DNA from: Candidatus Bipolaricaulota bacterium
Lineage (GTDB): Bacteria > Bipolaricaulota > Bipolaricaulia > RBG-16-55-9 > DRXL01
DNA: 7,977 nucleotides
Direction: 5' to 3'
NCBI GenBank assembly: GCA_023512665.1
Contig: JAILZC010000033.1
Location: forward strand, 1 to 7,977
Below the pieces are notes generated by a model that saw nothing but the letters and a program-made list of their open reading frames with translations, searched no databases and was not told the DNA's origin. This document shows positions 1 to 6,728 of this stretch, piece by piece (position 1 is the first letter of the stretch; the number at the start of each line of letters is the position of its first letter). Position numbers and translations under genes: made by a program.

Positions 1-20
1 AAAAATCGTGAACGATTCTT
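1..20 (-). terminator. Terminator-like hairpin after the PhoD-family gene
   Basis: Read on the minus strand just past the phosphatase stop codon, AATCG and CGATT form a short stem around a four-base loop. An A-run lies before it and a T-run after it, and the two runs can extend the stem. This looks like a weak, possibly bidirectional, Rho-independent terminator. The stem is short and AT-rich and the window edge cuts it off, so the call is tentative. Confidence 0.4.
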
Positions 21-22
21 TT

Positions 23-1408
23 TCAAGAGGGACGAAATTCCCGCCGGAAGACCCGCTCACCCGCCGTGTCTATGTACTCCACCGTCAGCCGCCCGCTGCC
101 CAAAACCGTGATCTGCCCGAAATTCCAATGCTGGTTGCTCGCGAAAATCCTCGTGGGATTGAGCGTCGCGTCCGGCGCCCCCAGGTACGACGTCAGGGCG
201 CTCAGCGGCCCCGCCGTAAACTCATAATAGTCTATCACCCGGTCGCGATTGGGATCGTACTGGATGACGTCTATAATGTGCTCGTCCCCCGTCAGCCAGA
301 CGACGTTCTTGATCTTGTTTGTTAGGATAAAGTCGGAGATCTCTGTCAGCTCGCGCTCGAAGCCCGTGGCGCTCTCGCCGTTGGCCCAGGAGTCGCACGC
401 CGCCGGACAGTCCGATGGGAACGAGAGCTTCACCGTCGAGGCGATGAACTTCCAGGTCGCATCAGATCTCTGGAGGCTCTCCTTGAGCCAAGCGAGCTGC
501 TCCTTGCCGAGCATAGTTTTCTCTGGGCCGTCAGGGAGCTTATTGTCGCTGCGATACTGCCGCGTGTCCAAGATAAAGACTTCGACGTGCTGGCCCCAGC
601 GGAACGACCGATAGAGTCTATTGGGGTCTTGGGGGTTCACGGTGATGGGGAAGTATTCGAAGAGCACTTGGCGCCCGATGGCAAGTCTCTTGGGGTCTAC
701 CGTTGTGCCGGAAAAGTTATTGATCACTTCGTGATCGTCCCAGATGACGTAGAGGCTTGTGACGGCGCGGGCTTTCTGGTAGGGCTTGTCAGCGAACTGA
801 TACTTTTGCTTGGCCCGATATTCTTCTAAAGTGTTGGCGATGAAGTCGCTGCCGGGGACGTTGGGCGGGCTGGGGCAGCGCTCGTCAGGGTAGTACGTAT
901 CTCCGAGGAAGAGCAAGAAATCGGGCTGGGCCTCAGCCATGTGATTGAAGATGAAATACTCCGGGCGGCGGCACATCCCTTGGCCCCCAAGATCGGCGCT
1001 CCAGACGAATCGCACCTCTGCGGGGGCGTCTGCTGGGGGAGCCGTGACGAACGTTCCTGTGACGGGCCTGCTCTGCTCGGCTCCCAAGACTTGCCGGACG
1101 CGATAGTAATAGCGCGTCGCCGGGGCAAGCCCCGTGAGCAAGGCCTTGCCGGTGAAGTCCGACTCCGGCTTGAGGGCGACGGGCTCAGCACGCCGAGCGT
1201 CGCTGAAGTTCTCATCGGTGCTGTACTCGACGAGGAGCGTCGAGCCGGAAACTTCGGCCCCGCGCGCCCAGATGAGCGCGCTGCTTGTCGTGACGTCGCC
1301 CGATGCGATGCCGTGGGCAAGCTCAAGCCGCACGCCTGCTCCGCTCCCAAGAGAGACCCACACTAAGCCGACCAACATCAAAAACCCGACTTTGAAGATC
1401 GTCTTCAT
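23..1408 (-). CDS. Secreted PhoD-family alkaline phosphatase / phosphodiesterase
   Basis: This is a metallophosphoesterase of the PhoD family, expected to hydrolyse phosphomonoesters or phosphodiesters outside the cytoplasm. The 461-residue protein begins with a Sec-type signal peptide (Lys near the start, hydrophobic core at about 8-20, small residues at about 21-25). A beta-rich Fn3-like PhoD N-terminal domain follows at about 30-125, then the catalytic domain. Metal-site candidates are D139 (SADLGG), D170 (LGDTYY), D224-D225-H226 (WDDHE), D281 (DTR) and D375/H377 (GDEH). The NQHWNFGQI segment near residue 427 is also typical. An in-frame TTG at 1417 directly abuts the AGGAGG ribosome site, whereas the ATG at 1408 sits 9 nt beyond it, so 1408 is the start. 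No twin-arginine motif precedes the hydrophobic segment, unlike the Tat-exported B. subtilis PhoD. Substrate is unknown; family assignment is firm. Confidence 0.92.
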   Translation of the reverse strand: MKTIFKVGFLMLVGLVWVSLGSGAGVRLELAHGIASGDVTTSSALIWARGAEVSGSTLLVEYSTDENFSDARRAEPVALKPESDFTGKALLTGLAPATRYYYRVRQVLGAEQSRPVTGTFVTAPPADAPAEVRFVWSADLGGQGMCRRPEYFIFNHMAEAQPDFLLFLGDTYYPDERCPSPPNVPGSDFIANTLEEYRAKQKYQFADKPYQKARAVTSLYVIWDDHEVINNFSGTTVDPKRLAIGRQVLFEYFPITVNPQDPNRLYRSFRWGQHVEVFILDTRQYRSDNKLPDGPEKTMLGKEQLAWLKESLQRSDATWKFIASTVKLSFPSDCPAACDSWANGESATGFERELTEISDFILTNKIKNVVWLTGDEHIIDVIQYDPNRDRVIDYYEFTAGPLSALTSYLGAPDATLNPTRIFASNQHWNFGQITVLGSGRLTVEYIDTAGERVFRREFRPS

Positions 1409-1431
1409 GGTTGTCAACCTCCTATCCTTCT

Positions 1432-1482
1432 CTCATCCCTCTGCTCCCCTCTCCCTCGGAGGGGAGAGGGGACGGGGGTGAG
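1432..1482. repeat. GC-rich palindromic intergenic repeat
   Basis: The inner arms CCCCTCTCC (1446-1454) and GGAGAGGGG (1463-1471) are perfectly complementary. Outer arms CTCATCCC (1432-1439) and GGGGTGAG (1475-1482) extend the hairpin with one wobble pair. The element lies between the THEP1 gene, which ends at 1489, and the ribosome site of the downstream phosphatase gene. It could stop or stabilise the argF-operon transcript, but no U-run follows, so it is not a classical intrinsic terminator. From general familiarity, purine/pyrimidine-biased palindromes of this kind occur as dispersed intergenic repeats in several bacteria. Whether this one is repeated in its own genome cannot be seen here. 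Confidence 0.6.
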
Positions 1483-1488
1483 GGTGAA

Positions 1489-2034
1489 TTATTCTAGCAG
1501 CACCGAGGCGATGTAGCCAAACGCGCTCTGGAGCAGGGCGAACAGTTCTTGGAAGAGCTTCTCGCGGGTGCTCGGCGTGATGACGAAGGCAGAAAACCCC
1601 GCGCGCACGCGCGCGATCAACGGGTGCTCAAAACGCTCCTTGAACGTCACGAGCAGGGGCTTAGGGCTTGCCAGCACAGCTTCGACAGCTTGCACAAAGA
1701 GGGCGCTGTGCAGCTCCATAGGGGCGATCTCATCAACGACGATGAGCTGAGCTTCCGCGAGAGCGCGCCTGAGAGCCGGGACGGCAATGCGCTCGACATC
1801 TGTTACATTGACGCGATAGCGTCCCACGCGCGGGCCCTCGGTGATAGAGCGATGGGCAAGCAGGCCCTTCTGCCCTGTGGCGATATCTACGATCTCGAAG
1901 CCGATGCGCTCCTGGTCTTTCCGGATATCTTGGGTGAGGATGCCGCCGATCCGAAGGGCGGGCAGGGCTTCGATAAGTCGCCTGCACAGGGTCGTCTTGC
2001 CGGAGCCCGGTGCCCCGGTGATCGCCAGCTTCAT
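1489..2034 (-). CDS. THEP1-type nucleoside-triphosphatase (NTPase)
   Basis: This is a P-loop NTPase of the THEP1 family, which hydrolyses ATP, GTP and other NTPs in vitro and whose cellular role is unclear. From ATG 2034 the protein has 181 residues. The Walker A motif GAPGSGKTT is at residues 7-15, and a Walker B-like VVDEIAPMEL segment lies near the middle, matching the family pattern DEIGPMEL with Ala in place of Gly. An in-frame ATG at 2058 would add eight residues and overlap the hicB-like gene. I prefer 2034 because the family normally begins just before the P-loop and this ATG lies 4 nt past the hicB-like stop. Neither start has a clear ribosome site, so translation is probably coupled to the upstream gene. 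It is the last gene of the argF operon. Confidence 0.85.
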   Translation of the reverse strand: MKLAITGAPGSGKTTLCRRLIEALPALRIGGILTQDIRKDQERIGFEIVDIATGQKGLLAHRSITEGPRVGRYRVNVTDVERIAVPALRRALAEAQLIVVDEIAPMELHSALFVQAVEAVLASPKPLLVTFKERFEHPLIARVRAGFSAFVITPSTREKLFQELFALLQSAFGYIASVLLE

Positions 2035-2038
2035 AGAT

Positions 2039-2254
2039 TCAGGCGCGCGCGGGGGCATAATCGGGGTCTGGGAGAGGCTGACCGGTCTCTTGCAGGTGCT
2101 CGAGGACTAACTCCATCGCATCGAGCACGTTCTGGAGGACTTCTTCATAGGTCTCGCCTTGGGCAAAGCAACCGGGGAGAGCAGGAACCTCAGCCCAAAA
2201 CCCACCCTCCGCCGCAGGATGAATGACAACTCGATACCGTAGATCAACACTCAT
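2039..2254 (-). CDS. HicB-like antitoxin-family protein without a HicA partner
   Basis: The 71-residue protein is the partial-RNase-H-fold domain of the HicB family. The diagnostic stretch is VIHPAAEGGFWAEVPALPG followed by CFAQGETYEEVLQN and a C-terminal helix. HicB normally neutralises the HicA mRNA interferase. No HicA-like gene (about 60 residues, with a GSHH-type motif) lies on either side, since the neighbours are argF upstream and THEP1 downstream. The protein also ends shortly after the core fold, with no DNA-binding HTH or ribbon-helix-helix tail of the kind longer HicB proteins carry. It is therefore an orphan of the common short UPF0150/HicB type. The start ATG follows a good GGGAGTGAT ribosome site, 33 nt past the argF stop, consistent with co-transcription. 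Its function is unknown. Confidence 0.85.
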   Translation of the reverse strand: MSVDLRYRVVIHPAAEGGFWAEVPALPGCFAQGETYEEVLQNVLDAMELVLEHLQETGQPLPDPDYAPARA

Positions 2255-2287
2255 CCGCGATCACTCCCTACCAAGACCATCATAATG

Positions 2288-3196
2288 TCAGCGCATCAGG
2301 AGCGCCAGCACGGCCTTCTGCGCGTGCAATCTGTTCTCGGCCTCATCGAAGATCGCGCTCTGCGGGCCGTGCGCCACGTCGTGGGTGATCTCTTCGTCAT
2401 AGTGCGCTGGCAGACAGTGCATGACGATCGCATCGGGCTTGGCGAGCCTTAAGAGTTCTTGATTGATCTGAAAGTCTCTGAATTTCTTGCGGCGCTCTTC
2501 GGCTTCGCGCTCTTGGCCCATGCTCGTCCACACGTCGGTGTAGAGAACATCTGCGCCCCTCGCAGCGAGCTTGGGATCGTGAACGATCTCGACTCTGCCC
2601 CACCGCCGCGCGTGCTCTAGGATTGTGGGGTTCGGCTCATGCCCTGTGGGGCACGCAACAACGATCTCCATCCCCAACTTTGGCCCCGCTTCGAGCCACG
2701 AGTTGCAGACGTTGTTCCCATCTCCGACCCAGGCGAGCTTCAAGCCATCAAGCGTGCGCTTCTTCTCGTAGACGGTCAACAGATCGCCCAAGATTTGGCA
2801 GGGGTGCAAGAGATCCGACAACCCGTTGATCACGGGGACATCAGCATATCGCGCGAGCTCTTCGACGATCTCGTGGCCGAAGACCCGCGCCATGATCCCG
2901 TCGCAGTAGCGCGAGAGGACTTTCGCAATATCTTCGGTCGTCTCGCGCTGGCCCAGTTTGATATCGTCTGGGCTCAGATAGATCGCGTGTCCTCCAAGTT
3001 GGGTCATGCCCACCTCAAACGAGACGCGCGTGCGCAAAGACGGCTTCTGAAAGATCATCGCGAGCGTCTTGCCCTCGAGCATTCTGTGAGAAATGCCCGC
3101 GCGATGCTCGCGCTTGAGCTGCAGGGCCGTCTCGAGAAGCTCCCAAAGGTCTTCGGCAGAGTAATTCGCAAAAGAGACTAAGTCTTTGTGGCGCAT
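2288..3196 (-). CDS. argF: Ornithine carbamoyltransferase
   Basis: This enzyme condenses carbamoyl phosphate with ornithine to give citrulline, the sixth step of arginine synthesis in the cytoplasm. The 302-residue protein has normal family length and all the signatures: the carbamoyl-phosphate loop SLRTR at 53-57, HPCQ at 131-134, the ornithine-side DVWTSMGQE at 221-229, and HCLPA with the catalytic Cys at 260-264. The SMG loop and HCLPA distinguish it from aspartate carbamoyltransferase. The ATG is preceded by AAGGAGG with 8 nt spacing. It leads a probable three-gene operon with the hicB-like and THEP1 genes, and no other arginine gene is in the window. No convincing minus-strand promoter or ARG box could be read upstream. 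The arc-pathway catabolic role cannot be excluded by sequence alone, but no arcA or arcC is nearby. Confidence 0.96.
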   Translation of the reverse strand: MRHKDLVSFANYSAEDLWELLETALQLKREHRAGISHRMLEGKTLAMIFQKPSLRTRVSFEVGMTQLGGHAIYLSPDDIKLGQRETTEDIAKVLSRYCDGIMARVFGHEIVEELARYADVPVINGLSDLLHPCQILGDLLTVYEKKRTLDGLKLAWVGDGNNVCNSWLEAGPKLGMEIVVACPTGHEPNPTILEHARRWGRVEIVHDPKLAARGADVLYTDVWTSMGQEREAEERRKKFRDFQINQELLRLAKPDAIVMHCLPAHYDEEITHDVAHGPQSAIFDEAENRLHAQKAVLALLMR

Positions 3197-3241
3197 AGCG
3201 GGTTCCTCCTTGCCATGTCGTCTTGGAAGCCCGGAGCCGTT

Positions 3242-3281
3242 TCCGCGTAATCCGTGGTTCTTCCGTGCCTTCCGTGATTCA
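3242..3281. repeat. Degenerate 20-bp tandem repeat (TCCGTG units) between argF and ilvE
   Basis: Four TCCG(T/C)G cores start at 3242, 3251, 3262 and 3271, giving two 20-bp units that match at 14 of 20 positions. The roughly 10-bp spacing of the cores places them on one DNA face. The site is in the divergent argF-ilvE intergenic region, upstream of both genes. It may be a regulator-binding region or a decayed dispersed repeat; the sequence does not decide which. Confidence 0.5.
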
Positions 3282-3319
3282 CCGCCAGCATCTTACAGGA
3301 ATCTTTCCCCTCCGCCAAG

Positions 3320-3348
3320 TTGATTTTTTCTCGCGCTTGCTTTAGAGT
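3320..3348 (+). promoter_or_regulatory. Probable sigma70-type promoter of ilvE
   Basis: TTGATT (3320-3325) and TAGAGT (3343-3348) are separated by exactly 17 bp, each matching the sigma70 consensus at four of six positions. The implied start near 3355 leaves a short leader carrying AAGGAGG (3359-3365), 6 nt before the ilvE ATG. Confidence 0.5.
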
Positions 3349-3371
3349 GAAAGCTGAGAAGGAGGCGAGCG

Positions 3372-4250
3372 ATGAAGGTCTATCTCAACGGTCAGTTCGT
3401 CCCCGAAGAAGAGGCGGCGGTGAGCGTCTTCGACCACGGGCTGCTCTACGGCGACGGCGTCTTCGAGGGCATCCGGGCCTATGACGGCTATGTCTTCAAG
3501 CTCGATCGGCATATAGAACGTCTCTACGACAGCGCCAAGGCGATTGCGCTGGAGATCCCGCTGACCAAAGAGCAGATGACCCAGGCAATTCTGGAGACGC
3601 TGCGGGTGAACAAGCTGCGCAGTTCGTACATTCGTCCCATTGTGACGCGCGGCCCAGGGGATTTGGGGATTGATCCACGTCGCTGCTCCGGCAAGCCGAC
3701 TGTTATTATCATCGTCAAAGAATGGAAATCGCTCTACGGAGAAGAGATCACGAAGCGCGGCTTGAGAGCGATCGTCGCGAGCACCCGCGCTCGCCCGCCC
3801 GATACCCTCTCTCCTAGCATCAAATCTCTCAATTATCTCAATAATATTATGGCGCGGATCGAGGCCAATCACGCCGGCGCGGACGAAGCGATCATGCTCG
3901 ATACCCACGGCTTTGTCGCGGAAGGCAGCGCCGATAACGTCTTTATCGTCAAGCGCGGCAGGCTCTTGACTCCGCCGACGGTCGCCTGTCTGCCAGGGAT
4001 CACTCGCGAGACGGCTATCGAGTTGGCGCGTTCGGAGAAGATACCCGTGAGCGAAGAGTTTTTTACACTCTCGGCCCTCTATGGCGCCGATGAGTGTTTT
4101 ATCACCGGCACGGCCGCGGAGATCGCCCCGATTATCGAGATTGATCGTCGCGTGATCGGGACGGGCCACCCCGGCCCGATCACCCAGAGATTGATAGAAA
4201 AATTCCGAGCGATCACAGGGATTCCCCAGACGGGTACACCCATCTATTAG
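3372..4250 (+). CDS. ilvE: Branched-chain-amino-acid aminotransferase (class IV PLP enzyme)
   Basis: This PLP-dependent fold-type IV transaminase interconverts branched-chain amino acids and their 2-oxo acids with glutamate/2-oxoglutarate. It is the last step of Leu, Ile and Val synthesis, in the cytoplasm. The 292 residues contain the N-terminal [18 protein letters not shown] signature (20-37), R50, YIRPIVTRG (87-94), the Schiff-base lysine K151 in [11 protein letters not shown]184 in [11 protein letters not shown], and the phosphate-binding GTAAEI (246-251). The K151-to-E184 spacing is that of IlvE. D-amino-acid transaminase and aminodeoxychorismate lyase share the fold, but the YxRP segment and the GVFEGIRAY motif favour IlvE. 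A strong ribosome site supports the ATG. It stands alone with its own promoter, divergent from argF, and no terminator is obvious after it. Confidence 0.93.
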   Translation: MKVYLNGQFVPEEEAAVSVFDHGLLYGDGVFEGIRAYDGYVFKLDRHIERLYDSAKAIALEIPLTKEQMTQAILETLRVNKLRSSYIRPIVTRGPGDLGIDPRRCSGKPTVIIIVKEWKSLYGEEITKRGLRAIVASTRARPPDTLSPSIKSLNYLNNIMARIEANHAGADEAIMLDTHGFVAEGSADNVFIVKRGRLLTPPTVACLPGITRETAIELARSEKIPVSEEFFTLSALYGADECFITGTAAEIAPIIEIDRRVIGTGHPGPITQRLIEKFRAITGIPQTGTPIY

Positions 4251-4266
4251 TTAGAGCGACGCCTGC

Positions 4267-4295
4267 TTGGAATCTCGCTGCGGGCTGTGTATACT
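4267..4295 (+). promoter_or_regulatory. Strong sigma70-type promoter of mazEF
   Basis: TTGGAA (4267-4272) and TATACT (4290-4295) are spaced by 17 bp, matching the consensus at four and five of six bases. Transcription would begin near 4302, which rules out the upstream in-frame GTG at 4287 as the mazE start and leaves GTG 4326. The promoter lies just after the ilvE stop and could also serve gltX. Confidence 0.7.
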
Positions 4296-4325
4296 CATTG
4301 TAGACACTCTGAGGAGGGTGATGTC

Positions 4326-4568
4326 GTGAGGACGAAGGTTCAGAAGTGGGGCAATAGCTTGGCACTACGCATTCCCAAGGCGTTTGCTGCTGAAATTGGC
4401 TTGCTCAACGAAACCACGGTCGAAGTCACAGTCAAAGGTCGGAAACTCATCGTCGAACCGCTGAAGCGCCCAACCTGGACACTCCAGCAGCTTCTCAAAG
4501 GGGTTACGAAGAAGAACCGGCACGCAGAGATTGCCACTGGCCTGCCTCAAGGGGACGAAGCGTGGTAA
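4326..4568 (+). CDS. mazE: MazE-type antitoxin (AbrB/SpoVT swapped-hairpin fold)
   Basis: This is the DNA-binding antitoxin of a MazEF pair. The 80-residue protein opens with TKVQKWGNSLALRIPKAFA, the classical AbrB/MazE beta-hairpin with its WGNSLALRIP core, continuing to about residue 45. The C-terminal tail (about 50-80, with WTLQQLLKGV) would bind and inhibit MazF. GTG 4326 is chosen because GAGGAGG at 4311-4317 precedes it by 8 nt. The nearby ATG at 4321 is out of frame, and the GTG at 4287 lies within the promoter. The gene overlaps mazF by 7 nt, implying translational coupling, and the complex probably represses the promoter at 4267-4295, as in known mazEF operons. Confidence 0.9.
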   Translation: MRTKVQKWGNSLALRIPKAFAAEIGLLNETTVEVTVKGRKLIVEPLKRPTWTLQQLLKGVTKKNRHAEIATGLPQGDEAW

Positions 4569-4906
4569 CGGCTGTGTCTGGGGTGCCCGATCGTGGCGAT
4601 GTCGTTTGGATCTTGCTGAGCCCACAAGCAGGCCGTGAACAAGCAGGGAGGCGGCCAGCGCTCGTGCTCTCACCGGCTGCGTATAATCGCAAGGTGGGCT
4701 TAGCGCTCCTCTGCCCTATAACAAATCAAGTCAAGGGCTATCCGTTCGAGGTACGCTTACCCCAAGGGTTGCCCGTAACCGGCGTCATTCTCGCTGACCA
4801 AGTCAAAAGTTTAGATTGGAGAGCCCGCAAGGCTGAAGTAGCTTGTAAAGTACCTGATGAAGTCGTTCAAGAAGCATTGCTGAAGTTAGGCACCCTGCTC
4901 TCTTGA
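4562..4906 (+). CDS. mazF: MazF-type mRNA interferase toxin
   Basis: This ribosome-independent endoribonuclease cleaves mRNA at short sequence motifs. The 114 residues follow the MazF/PemK plan: strand GDVVWILL at 12-19, a Gln-Ala-Gly-Arg-rich loop leading to GRRPALVLSP (29-38), CPITNQVKGYPFEV (51-64), and ILADQVKSLDW (76-86). R31 and T54 occupy the positions of the catalytic Arg and Thr/Ser of the family, so the toxin looks intact. The GTG start overlaps the mazE stop, and AAGGGGA (4549-4555) lies 6 nt before it. A second in-frame GTG at 4583 has no ribosome site. The cleavage motif cannot be predicted from this sequence. The gltX gene follows closely on the same strand. Confidence 0.93.
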   Translation: MVTAVSGVPDRGDVVWILLSPQAGREQAGRRPALVLSPAAYNRKVGLALLCPITNQVKGYPFEVRLPQGLPVTGVILADQVKSLDWRARKAEVACKVPDEVVQEALLKLGTLLS

Positions 4907-4934
4907 GGGAAAGAAACATGAGGTGACTAGGACC

Positions 4935-6353
4935 GTGCGAGTTCGCTTTGCCCCAAGCCCCACGGGAGAATTGCACGTCGGCGGAGCGCGCACCGCGCTC
5001 TTCAATTGGCTCTTCGCGCGCAAGCATCAAGGCGTCTTCATTCTCAGATTTGAAGATACGGATATCGAGCGCAATCGCCCGGAGCTGATCGAGCCCATCT
5101 TAGAGAGCCTGCGCTGGCTGGGGTTGCTCTGGGATGAGGGGCCGTACTTCCAGAGCCAGAGATTTTCTATCTATCATGAGTGGGCCGACAGACTCCTCAA
5201 CGAGGGCAAGGCGTATAAGTGCTACTGCACGCCCGAAGAGCTCGAACAGAAGCGCCAGAGAGCGTTAGCTGCCAAGCAGAAGCCCCTCTACGATGGGCGC
5301 TGCCGCCATCTCTCGTCTCAAGACGAGGAACGCTTCGTTCGTGAGGGGCGCCAGCCCGCGCTCAGATTGAAGATCCCCGAATCGGGCACGATCATTGTCA
5401 ACGACGCGATCCGCGGGCGGGTCGAATTCGATCTTGCCGAGCTTGATGATTTTATTATTCTGCGCTCCGATGGCCGGCCCACGTATAATTTCGCCGTTGT
5501 TGTCGACGACATCACGATGGGCATCACCCACGTCATCCGTGCCGACGAGCACCTCAACAATACCCCAAAGCAGATGCTGCTCTATCAAGCGTTCGGGCAT
5601 CCTTTGCCCATCTTTGCGCACGTCCCCATGGTCTTAGCTAAAGATCGCAGCAAGCTCTCCAAGCGCCACGGAGCCACGGCCGTCTTGGAGTTTCGCGACC
5701 GTGGGGTTCTGCCCGAAGCGTTGGTGAATTATTTGGCTCGGTTAGGCTGGTCGCATGGCGACCAAGAGATTTTTAGTAGAGAAGAGCTGATCGAAAATTT
5801 TTCATTGGACGCTGTGCACCCGTCGGCGGCGATCTTCGACGAAGAGAAGCTCCTGTGGCTCAATCAGCACTATCTCAAGGCGAGCGATCCCAAGCGTCTT
5901 GGGGAGCTATTGCGGCCGTTCTTGGTGAAGCTTGGGATTCTGAGCGAAGCTGAGGCGCGCGCTGTGCCCAGCGAGAAGCTTGTGCAGATGGTGATGATCT
6001 TTCGGGAGCGGGCTAAGACGCTTGCAGAGCTGGCTGAACCGGCTCGGTATCTGCTGACAGATGATTTCCCCTACGAGCCAGGGGCTGTGCAAAAATTTCT
6101 CACGGAAGAGAGAGCAGTGCTGCTGAGAGGCTTAGCGGAGGCGCTTGCGGCTGTGGAGCCGTTCACCGTGACGGAGATCGAGAGGGCCACGCGGGCGTAC
6201 TTAGACTCTCAGGGCAAGGCGCTCAAAGAGATTGCGCAGCCCTGTCGGGTGGCGCTGACGGGGCGGACCACGGGAGCAGGGCTTTTTGAGACGATGGAGC
6301 TGATCGGGCGGGAGAGGGTCATTGCGCGGCTGAGGCGGGCGGGGGCGCACTGA
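4935..6353 (+). CDS. gltX: Glutamyl-tRNA synthetase
   Basis: This class I aminoacyl-tRNA synthetase charges tRNA-Glu with glutamate. From GTG 4935 the protein has 472 residues, normal for bacterial GluRS. The HIGH-equivalent is HVGG in FAPSPTGELHVGG near residue 15. A CxC-x24-C zinc site with the accompanying Tyr is at about 96-123. The KMSKS-equivalent is SKLSKRHG near 240, and the rest is the helical anticodon-binding region ending in CRVALTG and ETMELIGRER. An in-frame GTG at 4923 would add four residues, but a perfect GAGGTGA site (4920-4926) lies 8 nt before 4935, so I prefer 4935. Whether it also mischarges tRNA-Gln (non-discriminating type) cannot be told, as no gatCAB or glnS is present here. 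It follows mazF closely and no terminator separates them. Its stop directly abuts the opposing DUF5615 stop. Confidence 0.96.
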   Translation: MRVRFAPSPTGELHVGGARTALFNWLFARKHQGVFILRFEDTDIERNRPELIEPILESLRWLGLLWDEGPYFQSQRFSIYHEWADRLLNEGKAYKCYCTPEELEQKRQRALAAKQKPLYDGRCRHLSSQDEERFVREGRQPALRLKIPESGTIIVNDAIRGRVEFDLAELDDFIILRSDGRPTYNFAVVVDDITMGITHVIRADEHLNNTPKQMLLYQAFGHPLPIFAHVPMVLAKDRSKLSKRHGATAVLEFRDRGVLPEALVNYLARLGWSHGDQEIFSREELIENFSLDAVHPSAAIFDEEKLLWLNQHYLKASDPKRLGELLRPFLVKLGILSEAEARAVPSEKLVQMVMIFRERAKTLAELAEPARYLLTDDFPYEPGAVQKFLTEERAVLLRGLAEALAAVEPFTVTEIERATRAYLDSQGKALKEIAQPCRVALTGRTTGAGLFETMELIGRERVIARLRRAGAH

Positions 6354-6728
6354 TTACTCATTTGGTTTCCTGTTTGGTTTCCTGATCCGATACGTACGTG
6401 CATCAATGACCACGAGCGTGTGCCTCATGGTCTCGCGATTGTGTTGCCTTAAGAAATTCAACAGAACTTGATGCACCCGTTGCTGATTGGCAGCAGTCAT
6501 ACGTAAAAGAAGAATTCCACCGTAACGCTCTGGTGGATACGTTAAGATATTTCCAAATCCTTTGTCGTTTGTGATCAACACTGCACCGAGCGATTGAGCT
6601 AAAGTGAGCACTTGGAGATCTTCTGCATCAGCTTGGCCCAATTCTTTGAGAGTGATCACCTCATGGCCTTGCGCCCGCAGGAGCCTGACCGTTTTGCCAT
6701 AGACACAGTGATCAGCCAGGAACTTCAT
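6354..6728 (-). CDS. DUF5615 PIN-like toxin
   Basis: This is a DUF5615/COG4634 protein, a PIN-like predicted ribonuclease toxin usually paired with a DUF433 antitoxin. The 124 residues show the family pattern: MKFLADHCV with D6, then GHEVITLKELGQADAEDLQVL (21-41) with E29 and acidic D34/D37, then ITNDKGFGN (52-60) with D55 as a further metal-binding candidate. The ATG overlaps the antitoxin stop in an ATGA arrangement, a hallmark of coupled translation. The C-terminus ends in a doubled RKPN, produced by a 12-bp DNA duplication. The stop codon abuts the gltX stop with no intergenic base. The toxin role is inferred from the family, and no activity is shown by sequence. Confidence 0.85.
   Translation of the reverse strand: MKFLADHCVYGKTVRLLRAQGHEVITLKELGQADAEDLQVLTLAQSLGAVLITNDKGFGNILTYPPERYGGILLLRMTAANQQRVHQVLLNFLRQHNRETMRHTLVVIDARTYRIRKPNRKPNE
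6361..6384. repeat. Perfect 12-bp tandem duplication in the toxin 3' end
   Basis: TTTGGTTTCCTG occurs twice with no gap (6361-6372 and 6373-6384). Being a multiple of three, it adds four residues, RKPN, to the C-terminus of the DUF5615 protein without a frameshift. It is probably a slippage event. Confidence 0.9.

Noticed and set aside
941..1366. Plus-strand open frames opposite the PhoD-family gene
   Set aside because: The minus-strand protein has a signal peptide and complete metal-binding motifs, and the antisense frames have no recognisable content.
1549..2226. Long plus-strand open frame (225 codons) opposite the THEP1 and hicB-like genes
   Set aside because: It lies entirely antisense to two genes with clear family motifs and has no recognisable domain; it reflects the GC-biased codon pattern.
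3212..3340. Minus-strand promoter or ARG box for argF
   Set aside because: The best pair found (TTGGCG and TGTAAG) has only 15 bp spacing and weak matches, and no palindromic ARG-box pattern was visible.
3342..4169. 275-codon minus-strand open frame opposite ilvE
   Set aside because: Antisense to an intact aminotransferase with all catalytic motifs; its translation shows no domain and is Arg/Asp-rich, as expected for a shadow.
4287..4325. Upstream GTG at 4287 as the mazE start
   Set aside because: It falls inside the promoter spacer, ahead of the predicted transcription start, whereas GTG 4326 has a well-spaced GAGGAGG.
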